A stretch of 36,691 bases of DNA from an uncultured Lachnospiraceae bacterium (GTDB lineage Bacteria; Bacillota; Clostridia; Lachnospirales; Lachnospiraceae). The first letter of the stretch is position 1. Each line of letters opens with the position of its first letter. Positions 1 through 8,228 of this stretch are shown here, one piece after another. The stretch covers positions 1 through 36,691 of the forward strand of contig CAJUQY010000030.1 in the NCBI GenBank assembly GCA_910588815.1, read 5' to 3'. The notes under the pieces were generated by a model. That model was given only the letters and a program-made list of their open reading frames with translations, searched no databases and was not told the DNA's origin. The position numbers were made by a program, and so were the translations under genes.

Positions 1-27
1 ATAGGTTCTGAAAGCACCATGAAATAA

Positions 28-255
28 GGGCTGAAGATTCCGAGAAGTTATTTCATTGCAAGGGAGGGCAGCAGGCATCTGGGCGAGCCTTTCAAGAACA
101 TCCGGTTTAAAAAGCATTTTCTGGTGGTGTCCATCGTGCGGAACGGAAACATTATCATTCCCACCGGCAGTGACTGCATCAAAGTTTATGACAATGTCAT
201 CGTTGTGACCAGGTCATCCAACGTCAACGACTTAAACGACATTTTTGAGGATTAA
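28..255 (+). pseudogene. trkA: TrkA C-terminal fragment (partial; reading frame interrupted)
   Basis: From about base 46 to the TAA at 253-255 the frame encodes a typical TrkA C-terminal RCK_C subdomain: IAREGSRHLGEPFKNI, then a strand with GNIIIPTGSDCIKVYDNVIV and a short acidic tail. TrkA is the cytoplasmic NAD-binding and gating subunit of Trk potassium uptake, and trkH follows 18 bases downstream, which supports the call. The same frame has a TAA at 25-27. Frame 2 has TAG at 2-4 and TGA at 20-22, and frame 3 has TGA at 9-11, so no frame reads from base 1 to 255. Either the gene is disrupted just upstream of this domain or the window edge carries sequence error or misassembly. The rest of the gene lies outside the window. 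The domain call is confident; pseudogene status is uncertain. Confidence 0.6.
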
Positions 256-273
256 GGCAGGAGGCGTGAAGAG

Positions 274-1728
274 GTGAATATTGCACTTGTAGCATATGTG
301 GTGGGATATGTGCTGTGCATGGAAGCGGCGCTGATGCTGATTCCCATGGCGGTGGCAGTCTTAACAGGGGTAGGGGACTGGATCTATTTTGTCTATACGG
401 TGGTTCCCCTGGCTCTGGCCGGTTTCTTTCTGCGGTTTCAGAAACCGAAAGTGAAGCGGATGACCACCAGGGAGGGCTTGGCGGCGGTGGCCTTTTCCTG
501 GATTTTCCTGGCGGCCTTCGGTGCGCTGCCCTTTTATTTCAGCGGTTATTTCAACAGTTATGTGGACTGCTTTTTTGAGACGGTGTCCGGGTTTACTACC
601 ACGGGAGCCACGATTTTAACGGATATCGAGGGCCTTAAAAATGGCGGGCTGATGTTTTGGAGGAGCTTTACCCATTGGATCGGGGGCATGGGGATCCTGG
701 TCTTTGTGCTGGCAATCCTTCCCAATATGGATGCTTCCAATGTCCAGCTTCTCCGGGCGGAGAGCCCGGGACCTACGCCGGGGAAGGTGGTTCCCAGGCT
801 TAAGGAGACAGCCAGGATCTTATATCTGATTTATTTCGGGCTGACGATTTTACATATCCTTTGCCTGCTTGCCACGGGTATGCCGCTGTTTGATTCGGTG
901 ATCCATTCCATGGGAAGCGCGGGCACCGGCGGTTTTTCCAACATGAACGCCAGCGTGGGCGCCTACGGGAATCCGGCGGCGGAATGGGTGATCGCCGTGT
1001 TCATGATGCTGTTCGGCGTGAACTTCAGCCTGTATTACCTGCTGCTTAAGAGGCAGGTGAAGGATGTGCTGAAAAACGAGGAGCTGCGGCTGTATCTGGG
1101 GGTCATCGCGGCGGCCGTGGTGTGTATGACTCTGAATATTGCCAGAGATTATTATGACAGCTCCTGGCCGGATGCGGTCCGGAGCGCCTTTTTCCAGGTG
1201 TCCTCCATTATCACCACCACTGGCTACAGTACGGCAGACTTTAACTTGTGGCCGACCTTCAGCAAGATGGTGATCGTGGTTCTGATGATTGTGGGGGCCA
1301 GCGCCGGGTCGACCGGCGGCGGCATCAAGGTGAGCCGCCTTCTGACGCTTGTGAAGGCTCTCCGGGAGGAATTCAGAAGGCTCCTCCATCCGAGGAGGAT
1401 CCATGCGCCCAGGATGGACGGACGGATCATTGAGCAAAATGTCTTGAAGGGGATTTTGATCTTTTTTGCCACTTATATGATGATCGCCGGGACGGCTATG
1501 ACCTTGATCTCGATCGACGGTTATGATATGGAATCGACAATCACGGCGGTTCTTTCGGCCCTCGGGAATATCGGGCCGGGGCTTTCTGCCGTGGGGCCCA
1601 TGGGAAATTTTGCCGGGTTCTCTGTTTTCAGCAAGCTGGTACTTTCATTTTGTATGCTGGCGGGGAGGCTGGAACTGTTCCCCATGCTGATCCTGTTTAA
1701 CCCTTCCTCCTGGAAAAAAACGAAGTAA
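274..1728 (+). CDS. trkH: Trk-type potassium uptake membrane subunit TrkH
   Basis: This is a 484-residue polytopic membrane protein of the TrkH/KtrB superfamily, which forms the potassium pore worked by a TrkA gating ring. Four pore-loop signatures with the selectivity glycine are visible: SGFTTTGATIL near residue 105, GSAGTGGFSN near 215, SSIITTTGYST near 310 and ALGNIGPGLSAVGPMG near 430. Length matches TrkH rather than the shorter KtrB. The start is GTG at 274, chosen because GGAGG lies at 260-264, nine bases upstream. It follows the TrkA fragment directly, so trkA-trkH is probably one operon, and pth begins 15 bases after its stop. If the trkA copy is truly broken, this pore would have to work without it or borrow a gating subunit from elsewhere, possibly KtrA at 25574. 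Confidence 0.95.
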   Translation: MNIALVAYVVGYVLCMEAALMLIPMAVAVLTGVGDWIYFVYTVVPLALAGFFLRFQKPKVKRMTTREGLAAVAFSWIFLAAFGALPFYFSGYFNSYVDCFFETVSGFTTTGATILTDIEGLKNGGLMFWRSFTHWIGGMGILVFVLAILPNMDASNVQLLRAESPGPTPGKVVPRLKETARILYLIYFGLTILHILCLLATGMPLFDSVIHSMGSAGTGGFSNMNASVGAYGNPAAEWVIAVFMMLFGVNFSLYYLLLKRQVKDVLKNEELRLYLGVIAAAVVCMTLNIARDYYDSSWPDAVRSAFFQVSSIITTTGYSTADFNLWPTFSKMVIVVLMIVGASAGSTGGGIKVSRLLTLVKALREEFRRLLHPRRIHAPRMDGRIIEQNVLKGILIFFATYMMIAGTAMTLISIDGYDMESTITAVLSALGNIGPGLSAVGPMGNFAGFSVFSKLVLSFCMLAGRLELFPMLILFNPSSWKKTK

Positions 1729-1743
1729 AGGGAAAGGATTGCT

Positions 1744-2316
1744 ATGTTTATAATTGCGGGTCTTGGGAATCCGGGGCTTAAGTACGCCGGAACCAGGCAT
1801 AATGTGGGTTTCGGAGCTATTGACGTGCTGGCGGAGAAGTACCGGATCGGGGTGGATGTGAAGAAGCATAAGGCTCTGATCGGAAAGGGCGTCATTGAGG
1901 GGCAGAAGGTAGTCCTTGTAAAGCCGCAGACTTATATGAATTTAAGCGGAGAGAGCATTCAGGCGGCGGCGGCTTACTATAAGCTTTCGCCGGAAGCGGT
2001 TTTGGTTATTTATGACGATATCAATTTGGACGTGGGGCGGCTTAGAGTCCGGGAAAAAGGAAGCGCCGGCGGGCATAACGGAATGAAAAGTATCATTTCC
2101 TGCCTGGGGTCGGATCAGTTCCCCAGGATCCGCATAGGGGTGGGGGATAAGCCCTCACGGATGGATCTGGCCGATTATGTGCTGGGGCGCTTTCCGGAGG
2201 AAGAGCTCGCGGATGTGCGGGAGGCCATCGACCATGCCGCCCGGGCAGCGGCCCTGATCGTAAACGGACAGATGAGTGAAGCCATGAATCAGTTTAATGG
2301 AAAGAAGAAGCAGTGA
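1744..2316 (+). CDS. pth: peptidyl-tRNA hydrolase
   Basis: A 190-residue cytoplasmic enzyme that cleaves the ester bond of peptidyl-tRNAs released early by ribosomes, recycling the tRNA. The N-terminus has the family signature GLGNPGLKYAGTRHNVGF, with Asn9 and the catalytic His19. Further on come KPQTYMNLSG, the Asp in YDDINLDVGRLRVR and the GSAGGHNGMKSI loop, all standard for bacterial Pth. Length is normal. The start ATG at 1744 is preceded by a GGAAAGGA ribosome site inside a 15-base gap after trkH, so the two genes are probably cotranscribed. The neighbour pair pth-mfd is a common arrangement in Firmicutes, but here a large palindrome separates them. Confidence 0.97.
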   Translation: MFIIAGLGNPGLKYAGTRHNVGFGAIDVLAEKYRIGVDVKKHKALIGKGVIEGQKVVLVKPQTYMNLSGESIQAAAAYYKLSPEAVLVIYDDINLDVGRLRVREKGSAGGHNGMKSIISCLGSDQFPRIRIGVGDKPSRMDLADYVLGRFPEEELADVREAIDHAARAAALIVNGQMSEAMNQFNGKKKQ

Positions 2317-2349
2317 AACCGCTTGAACTTTTGCGTTTTGTATCTATCA

Positions 2350-2501
2350 GGAAGAAAAGAGGTCCTTTCTAAGCCGAAACCGTATGAAAGCCGCCGGTAC
2401 TTAGAGGGTCCCGAGTGTAAGCGAAGGGAGCCTCTTATGTACCGCTGCGAGCTTTTATGAGCGGAAGCGTGTTTCGGCGTAAAAGGAACCGCTTTTCTTC
2501 C
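2350..2501. repeat. ~150-nt imperfect palindrome between pth and mfd
   Basis: The two ends pair: GGAAGAAAAGAGGTCCTTT at 2350-2368 is almost the reverse complement of 2482-2501. Next inward, GCCGAAAC (2373-2380) pairs with GTTTCGGC (2471-2478). Then CGGTAC (2395-2400) pairs with GTACCG (2439-2444), the run up to AGAGG (~2407) pairs with CCTCT from 2431, and TCCC (2409-2412) pairs with GGGA (2426-2429), closing on a loop at 2413-2425. The right side carries about 25 extra bases (2445-2470), so the fold is asymmetric. It contains no convincing ORF and does not end in a T-tract. It could be a dispersed palindromic repeat of REP/MITE type, a structured RNA or an mRNA processing site. I cannot tell which without a genome search. 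Confidence 0.6.
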
Positions 2502-2559
2502 GTGTTACTTGCGACAACAAAATGCAAAAACTCAAGCAAGTGGAAAACGGAGGTGACAG

Positions 2560-5500
2560 ATGGCAGGTTCATTTCAAAACCCGCTGCCGGAGCTTAAGGA
2601 ATACGAAGATACAAAAGAGGACCTTTGCAGAGGCAGAGGTCCTGTTTCTGTCAGCGGCGGCACGGATTCTCAGAAGGTACACCAGATGGCAGAGCTTGGG
2701 AGGGAGTTTCCTTTTAAGCTGGTGGTAACCTACAGTGATGCCAGGGCGAGGGATATCTATGACGATTACCGGACCTTTGATCCGGATGTGTTTTTGTATC
2801 CGGCGAAGGATCTGCTGTTCTCCGGGGCGGACATCCAGGGAAAGGTCTTAAGCGGAAAGCGTCTTGCGGTGCTGAAGCAGCTTCTGGAGGGAAAGCGGGG
2901 AACCGTGATCACCACGGTGGACGGCTGCATGGATCACCTGATGCCCCTGAAGATGCTGGCGGACAGCGTTCTCACGGTGGAGGAGGGGGAAGAGTTTTCC
3001 ATGGAGACGGCCAAAGGGCTGCTTACGGGAATGGGCTACGAGCGCTGCGGCCAGGTGGAGCAGGGGGGGCAATTTTGTATCCGGGGAGGGATCCTGGACG
3101 TGTTTCCCCTGACGGAGGAAAATCCGGTCCGCATCGAGCTTTGGGGGGACGAGGTGGATTCTATCCGTTCCTTTGACGCAGAGAGCCAGCGGTCCGTTGA
3201 GCGTCTTCCCTCCGTGCGCCTGTACCCGGCCAGGGAGTTGGTGGTCTCGAAGGAGAGCCTTAAGGCCGGGCTTTTGAAGATGGAAAAGGAGCGGAAGTCC
3301 TCCGTAAAGGCGCTTAGGGAGGCGGGCCGGACGGAGGAAGCCCACCGGCTGGATACGGCGGTGAAGGAGCTTGCGGAAGAGCTTTCCGAGGGCTGGTTTC
3401 CGGGAGCATTAGAAAGCTGCATCCGGTATTTCTGCCCGGAAACAGTGTCTTTCACAGACTATTTCGGGGAGGAGGCGCCGGTGTTTTTGGACGAACCGGC
3501 CAGAATCCTGGAGAAGGCGGAGGTTCTGGAGGCGGAGTTTAGGGACAGTATGCAGAACCGGCTGGAGAAGGGCTATCTTTTGCCGGGCCAGACGGATATC
3601 CTTTACTCGGCGGGCCAGACGGGGGCGGCGCTTGCCGGGAAGCGGAGCGTTCTGTTTTCCGCCCTGGAGCAGAAGGCGTTCCCGGTAAAGAAGCGCTACA
3701 GCATGACCGTAAAGAACGGGAATTCCTACAAAAACGGGTTTGAGTTTTTGGTAAATGACTTAAAAAAATGGAAACAGGAGAAATGGCGGGTGGCCCTCCT
3801 TTGCGGTTCCCGCACCAGGGGAGCCAGGCTGGCGGGGGATCTCAGGGAACAGTATGGGCTTTTGGCCTATTACACGGAGGACGGGAACAAGGAGATACTG
3901 CCGGGGGAGATCTGTGTCCTTTACGGAAATCTGCACAGGGGTTTTGAGTACCCCATGATTAAGTTCGTGGTGATCCCGGAGAGCGACATGTTCGGGGTGG
4001 AGAAGAAAAAGCGCCGGAAGAAGAGCATATACGAGGGGCGGAAAATCCAGAACTTTTCCGAGCTTTCCGTGGGGGATTATGTGGTTCACGAGAATCATGG
4101 CCTGGGTATTTACCGGGGTATCGAGAAGATCGAGGTGGATCACATCACCAGGGACTATATCAAGCTGGAATACGGGGGAAACGGAAGCCTGTATCTGCCG
4201 GTGACTCAGCTGGACATGATCCAGAAATACGCGGGGGCCGGGGCGAAGGCCCCGAAGTTAAACCGCCTGGGCGGCCAGGAATGGGGGCGCACCAAAGCCA
4301 GGGCAAAAGGGGCGGTGAAGGATATCGCCAAAGACCTGGTGGAGCTTTATGCGGCAAGGCAGAGGAGCGAGGGCTTTTGCTATGGGCCGGACACGGTCTG
4401 GCAGCGGGAATTTGAGGAGCTGTTCCCCTATGAGGCCACGGAAGATCAGGAAGCGGCCATCGAAGCGGTCAAAAAGGACATGGAGGGCGGAAAGATCATG
4501 GACCGCCTGATCTGCGGGGATGTGGGATACGGGAAGACGGAGATTGCCATTCGGGCGGCTTTCAAGGCAGTCCAGGAGGGAAAGCAGGTGGTCTATCTGG
4601 TGCCGACCACGATCCTGGCCCAGCAGCATTATAATACCTTTATCCAGAGGATGATGAATTTTCCGGTGCGGGTGGATATGCTATCCCGATTCCGGACGGC
4701 CTCCGAGCAGAAAAAGACTCTGGCGGATCTGAAAAAGGGGCTGGTGGACATTGTCATAGGTACTCACCGGGTGCTTTCGGCGGACGTGGCCTTTAAGGAT
4801 CTTGGCCTTTTAATCATTGACGAGGAGCAGCGGTTCGGTGTGGCTCACAAGGAGAAGATCAAGAAGATGCGGGAAAACGTGGACGTGCTGACCCTGACGG
4901 CCACGCCTATTCCCAGGACCCTCCACATGAGCCTGGCGGGGATCCGGGATATGAGCGTCCTGGAGGAGCCGCCCACGGGCCGGGTGCCCATCCAGACTTA
5001 TGTTATGGAATACAACGAGGAGATGGTCAGAGAGGCCATCGAGCGGGAGCGGTCCAGAGGCGGACAGGTGTATTATGTGTACAACAAGGTCCGGGACATT
5101 GAGGATATTGCGGTGAAAATCCAGAAGCTGGCGCCGGAGGCAGTGGTAGTCTATGCCCACGGGCAGATGCGGGAACAGCAGTTGGAGCGGATTATGCTGG
5201 ATTTTATCAATGGGGAAATCGACGTTCTGGTTTCCACTACCATTATCGAAACCGGGCTTGACATTTCCAATGTGAATACCATGATCATCCACGATGCGGA
5301 CCGGTTTGGCCTGTCCCAGCTCTATCAGCTCAGGGGACGGGTGGGACGCTCCGGGCGGACGGCCTACGCCTTCCTCATGTATAAGAGGAACAAGCTCCTG
5401 AAGGAGGTGGCCGAAAAACGTCTGGCGGCCATCCGGGAGTTTACGGAACTCGGTTCCGGCATCAAGATCGCCATGCGGGATCTGGAAATCCGGGGGGCCG

Positions 5501-6078
5501 GGAATCTCCTTGGGGCCGAGCAGCACGGACATATGGAGGCCATCGGTTATGATCTTTACTGCAAGCTCTTGAACGAAGCGGTGAAGGCTATCAAGGGAGA
5601 AGGGACAGTGGAAGCTTTCGACACCGTCATTGATTTCAATATAGACGCATTTATTCCGCCTTCCTACATTAAAAATGAAGTACAGAAGCTGGAAATTTAT
5701 AAGCGGATTTCCGGCATTGAGAACGAGGAAGAGGCCGATGATATGAGGGACGAACTGGTGGACCGGTTCGGAGACATCCCAAGAGCCGTAGAGAATCTTC
5801 TGGAAGTCTCCCTCTTAAAGGGGCTGGCCCACAGCGCTTACGTGACGGAGCTTTCCGGCAATCGGGGAGAGGTGCGGCTCATAATGTATGAAAAAGCGCC
5901 TTTTCATGTGGAGAAGCTGCCGGAGCTTATGAAACGTTATGGCGAGGCGCTTAAATTTTCCGGTGCAGGGCAGCCGTATTTTACTTTTATGGATCGGAAA
6001 AAGGAAAATAAGGAGCCGAGACAGATGGCAGAAAAGGTGAAAATCCTGTTAAATGCCATAAAAGAGTTGCTACTTTGA
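2560..6078 (+). CDS. mfd: transcription-repair coupling factor Mfd
   Basis: A full-length 1172-residue Mfd, the ATP-driven translocase that removes RNA polymerase stalled at DNA lesions and recruits UvrA. The N-terminal third is the UvrB-like module, including CIRGGILDVFPLTEENPVRIE. The CarD-like RNA polymerase interaction domain begins near residue 505 (LSVGDYVVHENHGLGIYRGIE). The helicase core has Walker A CGDVGYGKTE at residues 652-661, DEEQ at 754-757, the LTATPIPRTL motif, and QLRGRVGRSGR in the second RecA-like lobe. The C-terminal TRCF domain follows. ATG 2560 is preceded by GGAGGT at 2549-2554. It lies between pth and a PrsA-like foldase; the promoter for the foldase begins inside the last bases of mfd. 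Confidence 0.97.
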   Translation: MAGSFQNPLPELKEYEDTKEDLCRGRGPVSVSGGTDSQKVHQMAELGREFPFKLVVTYSDARARDIYDDYRTFDPDVFLYPAKDLLFSGADIQGKVLSGKRLAVLKQLLEGKRGTVITTVDGCMDHLMPLKMLADSVLTVEEGEEFSMETAKGLLTGMGYERCGQVEQGGQFCIRGGILDVFPLTEENPVRIELWGDEVDSIRSFDAESQRSVERLPSVRLYPARELVVSKESLKAGLLKMEKERKSSVKALREAGRTEEAHRLDTAVKELAEELSEGWFPGALESCIRYFCPETVSFTDYFGEEAPVFLDEPARILEKAEVLEAEFRDSMQNRLEKGYLLPGQTDILYSAGQTGAALAGKRSVLFSALEQKAFPVKKRYSMTVKNGNSYKNGFEFLVNDLKKWKQEKWRVALLCGSRTRGARLAGDLREQYGLLAYYTEDGNKEILPGEICVLYGNLHRGFEYPMIKFVVIPESDMFGVEKKKRRKKSIYEGRKIQNFSELSVGDYVVHENHGLGIYRGIEKIEVDHITRDYIKLEYGGNGSLYLPVTQLDMIQKYAGAGAKAPKLNRLGGQEWGRTKARAKGAVKDIAKDLVELYAARQRSEGFCYGPDTVWQREFEELFPYEATEDQEAAIEAVKKDMEGGKIMDRLICGDVGYGKTEIAIRAAFKAVQEGKQVVYLVPTTILAQQHYNTFIQRMMNFPVRVDMLSRFRTASEQKKTLADLKKGLVDIVIGTHRVLSADVAFKDLGLLIIDEEQRFGVAHKEKIKKMRENVDVLTLTATPIPRTLHMSLAGIRDMSVLEEPPTGRVPIQTYVMEYNEEMVREAIERERSRGGQVYYVYNKVRDIEDIAVKIQKLAPEAVVVYAHGQMREQQLERIMLDFINGEIDVLVSTTIIETGLDISNVNTMIIHDADRFGLSQLYQLRGRVGRSGRTAYAFLMYKRNKLLKEVAEKRLAAIREFTELGSGIKIAMRDLEIRGAGNLLGAEQHGHMEAIGYDLYCKLLNEAVKAIKGEGTVEAFDTVIDFNIDAFIPPSYIKNEVQKLEIYKRISGIENEEEADDMRDELVDRFGDIPRAVENLLEVSLLKGLAHSAYVTELSGNRGEVRLIMYEKAPFHVEKLPELMKRYGEALKFSGAGQPYFTFMDRKKENKEPRQMAEKVKILLNAIKELLL

Positions 6079-6095
6079 CCGTTTGGTATTATAAT
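6067..6095 (+). promoter_or_regulatory. SigA-type promoter overlapping the end of mfd
   Basis: TTGCTA (6067-6072) and TATAAT (6090-6095) are separated by 17 bases. The -35 element lies within the last codons of mfd, whose stop is at 6076-6078. It would start transcription about 60 bases before the PrsA-like gene at 6160, giving the foldase expression independent of mfd. Confidence 0.65.
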
Positions 6096-6159
6096 AGCAA
6101 ATGCCTGCGGGCAATCCTACGGGTGGAGAGAGGAAACAATTCAGGAGGAAATAGCGATT

Positions 6160-7263
6160 ATGAAAAAATTGTGGAGGAAGCTGGTTCCGGCTGCGGCTGC
6201 GGTGCTTCTGCTTGGGGCATCTGCCGGCTGCGGGCGGACCAGAGTGACTTTGGAGACATATCCTGATACGGTAGTAGCGACTCTGGGAGACACGAAGATT
6301 TATCTGGACGAGGCCAATTATATGGCCAGATCGAACCAGTATCTGATGGAATATTCTTATGCCATGTACGGTATGGACCCTACGACCATGTGGCAGTCCG
6401 ATCTGGGGACGGGGATGACCTATGAGGCCTACAGCAAGCAGAGCGTCATGGCGGGAATCTATCAGACCTATGTGCTGAAGGCAAAGGCGGAAGAGCTTGG
6501 CCTTACGCTGGATGAGGACGAGCTAAAGAAGGTGGATGAGGCGACGGGCCAGGCCATGGAGACCATGGATGAGTCCGTGAAGGAGACGACAAATATCACC
6601 GAAGAGCGGTTGAAGGAGTTTATGACGGACAATGCCCTTGCCATGAAGGCTTATCAGGAGGCCATCAAGGATGTGGACACGGAGGTCAGCGACGAGGAGG
6701 CTGCCCAGCGCATTATCCGTTACATTTTGATAAGAGACGGAGAAGACGCCGAGGCCGCCAAAACCCAGGCGGAAGAGATCAAAGCCAGGGTGGAAGGCGG
6801 AGAGAATTCCGAGGAGGCGATGGATGCCATAGGAGATGAGAGCGAGAGTTATTACTCCGGCACCAATACTTATGGTGAAGGCGATATCGACAATGAGCTT
6901 GGAAACCTGGGCTTGTCTTTGAAGACAGGGGAGACCGGGAGCGTCTATCAGGAGGGCTATGGCTGGTATGTGGTCTACTGCGTGACGGATTTTGACCAGG
7001 AGGCTACGGACCGGGAGAAGCCGAATATTGTCCGTGAGAGACAGAGCGAGCATTTTCAGACGGTTTATGCCGGCTGGGTGAAAGATGCCCCCTCATTCAA
7101 GGTAGACGAGAAGGTGTGGAGCCAGATTACCTTTGATGCCAATTTGTACAAGCTGCCGGAGACCACGGCGGCGCCGGAGACGGAGTCCGCAGGGGAGACG
7201 GCTGACGAGAGCGCGGAAGCGGAGAGTGGCAGCAGCGCAGAGGAGACTGCCGCGGCGGAGTAA
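6160..7263 (+). CDS. PrsA-like peptidyl-prolyl isomerase lipoprotein (foldase)
   Basis: A 367-residue predicted lipoprotein. Its signal peptide (MKKLWRKLVPAAAAVLLLG) ends in an ASAGC lipobox with the lipidated Cys at residue 23. The rest resembles PrsA/SurA foldases: an N-terminal helical chaperone part with the opening VVATLGDTKIYLDEANYMAR, then a parvulin-type region from about residue 185 (QRIIRYILIRD, a long acidic helix, LKTGETGSVYQEGYGWYVVY). The parvulin core is divergent, so isomerase activity is not assured; chaperone activity on exported proteins is the safer inference. The C-terminus is a low-complexity Glu/Ala/Thr/Ser tail after residue 335. ATG 6160 follows AGGAGGA at 6143-6149. 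A terminator follows 38 bases after the stop, and the gene has its own promoter in the end of mfd. Confidence 0.85.
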   Translation: MKKLWRKLVPAAAAVLLLGASAGCGRTRVTLETYPDTVVATLGDTKIYLDEANYMARSNQYLMEYSYAMYGMDPTTMWQSDLGTGMTYEAYSKQSVMAGIYQTYVLKAKAEELGLTLDEDELKKVDEATGQAMETMDESVKETTNITEERLKEFMTDNALAMKAYQEAIKDVDTEVSDEEAAQRIIRYILIRDGEDAEAAKTQAEEIKARVEGGENSEEAMDAIGDESESYYSGTNTYGEGDIDNELGNLGLSLKTGETGSVYQEGYGWYVVYCVTDFDQEATDREKPNIVRERQSEHFQTVYAGWVKDAPSFKVDEKVWSQITFDANLYKLPETTAAPETESAGETADESAEAESGSSAEETAAAE

Positions 7264-7301
7264 AGAGGCAGAAAGCCAATAGGAAGTGTGGATGACAGAG
7301 A

Positions 7302-7350
7302 GACTGTCTGCACCGAGGGATGAAAATCACAGGTGCGGCAGTCTTTTTTT
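7302..7350 (+). terminator. intrinsic terminator after the PrsA-like gene
   Basis: GACTGTCTGCACC (7302-7314) pairs with GGTGCGGCAGTC (7332-7343) with one bulge, followed directly by seven T residues (7344-7350). Confidence 0.85.
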
Positions 7351-7452
7351 GTTCAGGTGTGCAAAAGGAAATCAGCCGCTCCTCTGCTCGATTCGTATAG
7401 GCATTGACTTTTCAGGCGGCCGGGAGATAAAAAGACAGGTAAAAAGAGGAGT

Positions 7453-7474
7453 AGCCGGTGCACCGGCACCGGCT
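7453..7474 (-). terminator. strong GC hairpin, possible minus-strand terminator
   Basis: AGCCGGTG (7453-7460) and CACCGGCT (7467-7474) form a perfect 8-bp stem around a 6-base loop. Read on the minus strand, the hairpin is followed after about seven bases by CTTTTT. It lies about 200 bases beyond the stop of the candidate minus-strand gene at 7671-7853. The gap before the T-run makes this weaker than a textbook terminator. Confidence 0.4.
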
Positions 7475-7670
7475 GAGTATGAAAAAGACAATCTATATAA
7501 ATGGTAATTGTTGTTTGTCGAAGCTGACAACGGTTGCGCGCTGTATTTGTTATCAACTTCATTTGATGGTTCCAGTATACAGGGCAATTGTGACAAGAGT
7601 TTGTATGATTTCTAAAAAAAACGTGAAAATTATTAGGGATTTCTTGCGGATTGATAAAAAACTGACAAAA

Positions 7671-7853
7671 CTAATTTCCCTTAGAGCTCAGTGGGTTATG
7701 GCCGTTTTCCCAGAAGGGATTGTTGTCCGGAACGGGGCGGTCATTTTCTTTATAATCAGAAAATTGGCGGATGGCCTCGGCCGGCTCTTCAAAATGGTTT
7801 CCGGGGATGTTGTTTTTCGGTTTTCCCGTCAGGGAGTCACTGCTGTTTTTCAT
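7671..7853 (-). CDS. small hydrophilic protein of unknown function (candidate)
   Basis: A 60-residue minus-strand ORF in an otherwise gene-free stretch of about 860 bases. The product is polar, with many Asn, Pro, Glu and Lys residues. It has no signal peptide or membrane segment, and it includes SLTGKPKNNIPGNHFEEP and DYKENDRPVPDNNPFWENG. This looks like a real short protein rather than a random frame. A GAGAGG ribosome site lies nine bases before its ATG (7863-7868 on the minus strand), a TATAAT lies further upstream at 7910-7915, and a GC hairpin lies downstream at 7453-7474. I do not recognise the family. The composition would suit a small spore or stress protein, but that is only a guess. 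It is the only minus-strand gene I would call in the window. Confidence 0.5.
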   Translation of the reverse strand: MKNSSDSLTGKPKNNIPGNHFEEPAEAIRQFSDYKENDRPVPDNNPFWENGHNPLSSKGN

Positions 7854-7909
7854 GGATTTGTACCTCTCTGTCTGTGATTTCTGAGGATAGTATGTGCAGG
7901 GAGAGAAAA

Positions 7910-7915
7910 ATTATA
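7910..7915 (-). promoter_or_regulatory. -10 element for the minus-strand small gene
   Basis: On the minus strand this reads TATAAT, about 57 bases before the ATG at 7853. I see no good -35 hexamer at the expected distance, so it may be weak, activator-dependent or fortuitous. Confidence 0.3.
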
Positions 7916-8155
7916 CTGTGCAGGGTGGAAAAAATGATCAGTTTGGCACTGGCGGATGATCTTATATGGAGCATTGGGAAAATTTTATCCCAAAATCTAT
8001 CCTCCGCGGGTTCGAGAAAAATTGTACTTGCCAAATGGCTTTTCGCCGGTTCAGTAATGAAATGAAGTTCGGCCGAAATATCATATTTTTTAGCCCATGT
8101 CCGGCAGGAGAATATGGAAATATGGGGGAATATAACAAAAAAAGGGGAACAGCGA

Positions 8156-8184
8156 TTGAAATTCCTAAAATGGTATGCTATTAT
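8156..8184 (+). promoter_or_regulatory. ilvN-ilvC promoter
   Basis: TTGAAA (8156-8161), a 17-base spacer and TATTAT (8179-8184), with TGC directly before the -10 (extended -10). The start point would fall near 8191, leaving a leader of under 40 bases. That is too short for a T-box or peptide attenuator from this promoter. I saw no T-box sequence in the 860 bases upstream. Confidence 0.7.
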
Positions 8185-8228
8185 GGGAATAATCCGTTGA
8201 AAGACAGAACTTGGAAGGAGGACGCCTT

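Noticed and set aside
2522..2728. A 68-residue + strand ORF overlapping the start of mfd
   Set aside because: It is out of frame with mfd, has no ribosome site and has no recognisable content.
6075..6095. TTGACC as -35 for the TATAAT at 6090
   Set aside because: The spacing is only about nine bases; TTGCTA at 6067 gives the proper 17.
7458..7877. A 139-residue + strand ORF in the gap before ilvN
   Set aside because: No ribosome site, mixed composition with no family resemblance, and it opposes the better minus-strand candidate.
7921..8228. T-box or leader-peptide attenuator before ilvN
   Set aside because: No T-box consensus, no run of branched-chain codons and no terminator hairpin before the start; the promoter lies too close to the gene.
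8211..8228. TTG 8211 as the ilvN start
   Set aside because: It overlaps the GGAAGGAGG ribosome site that serves ATG 8229, and the extra residues are not family-like.
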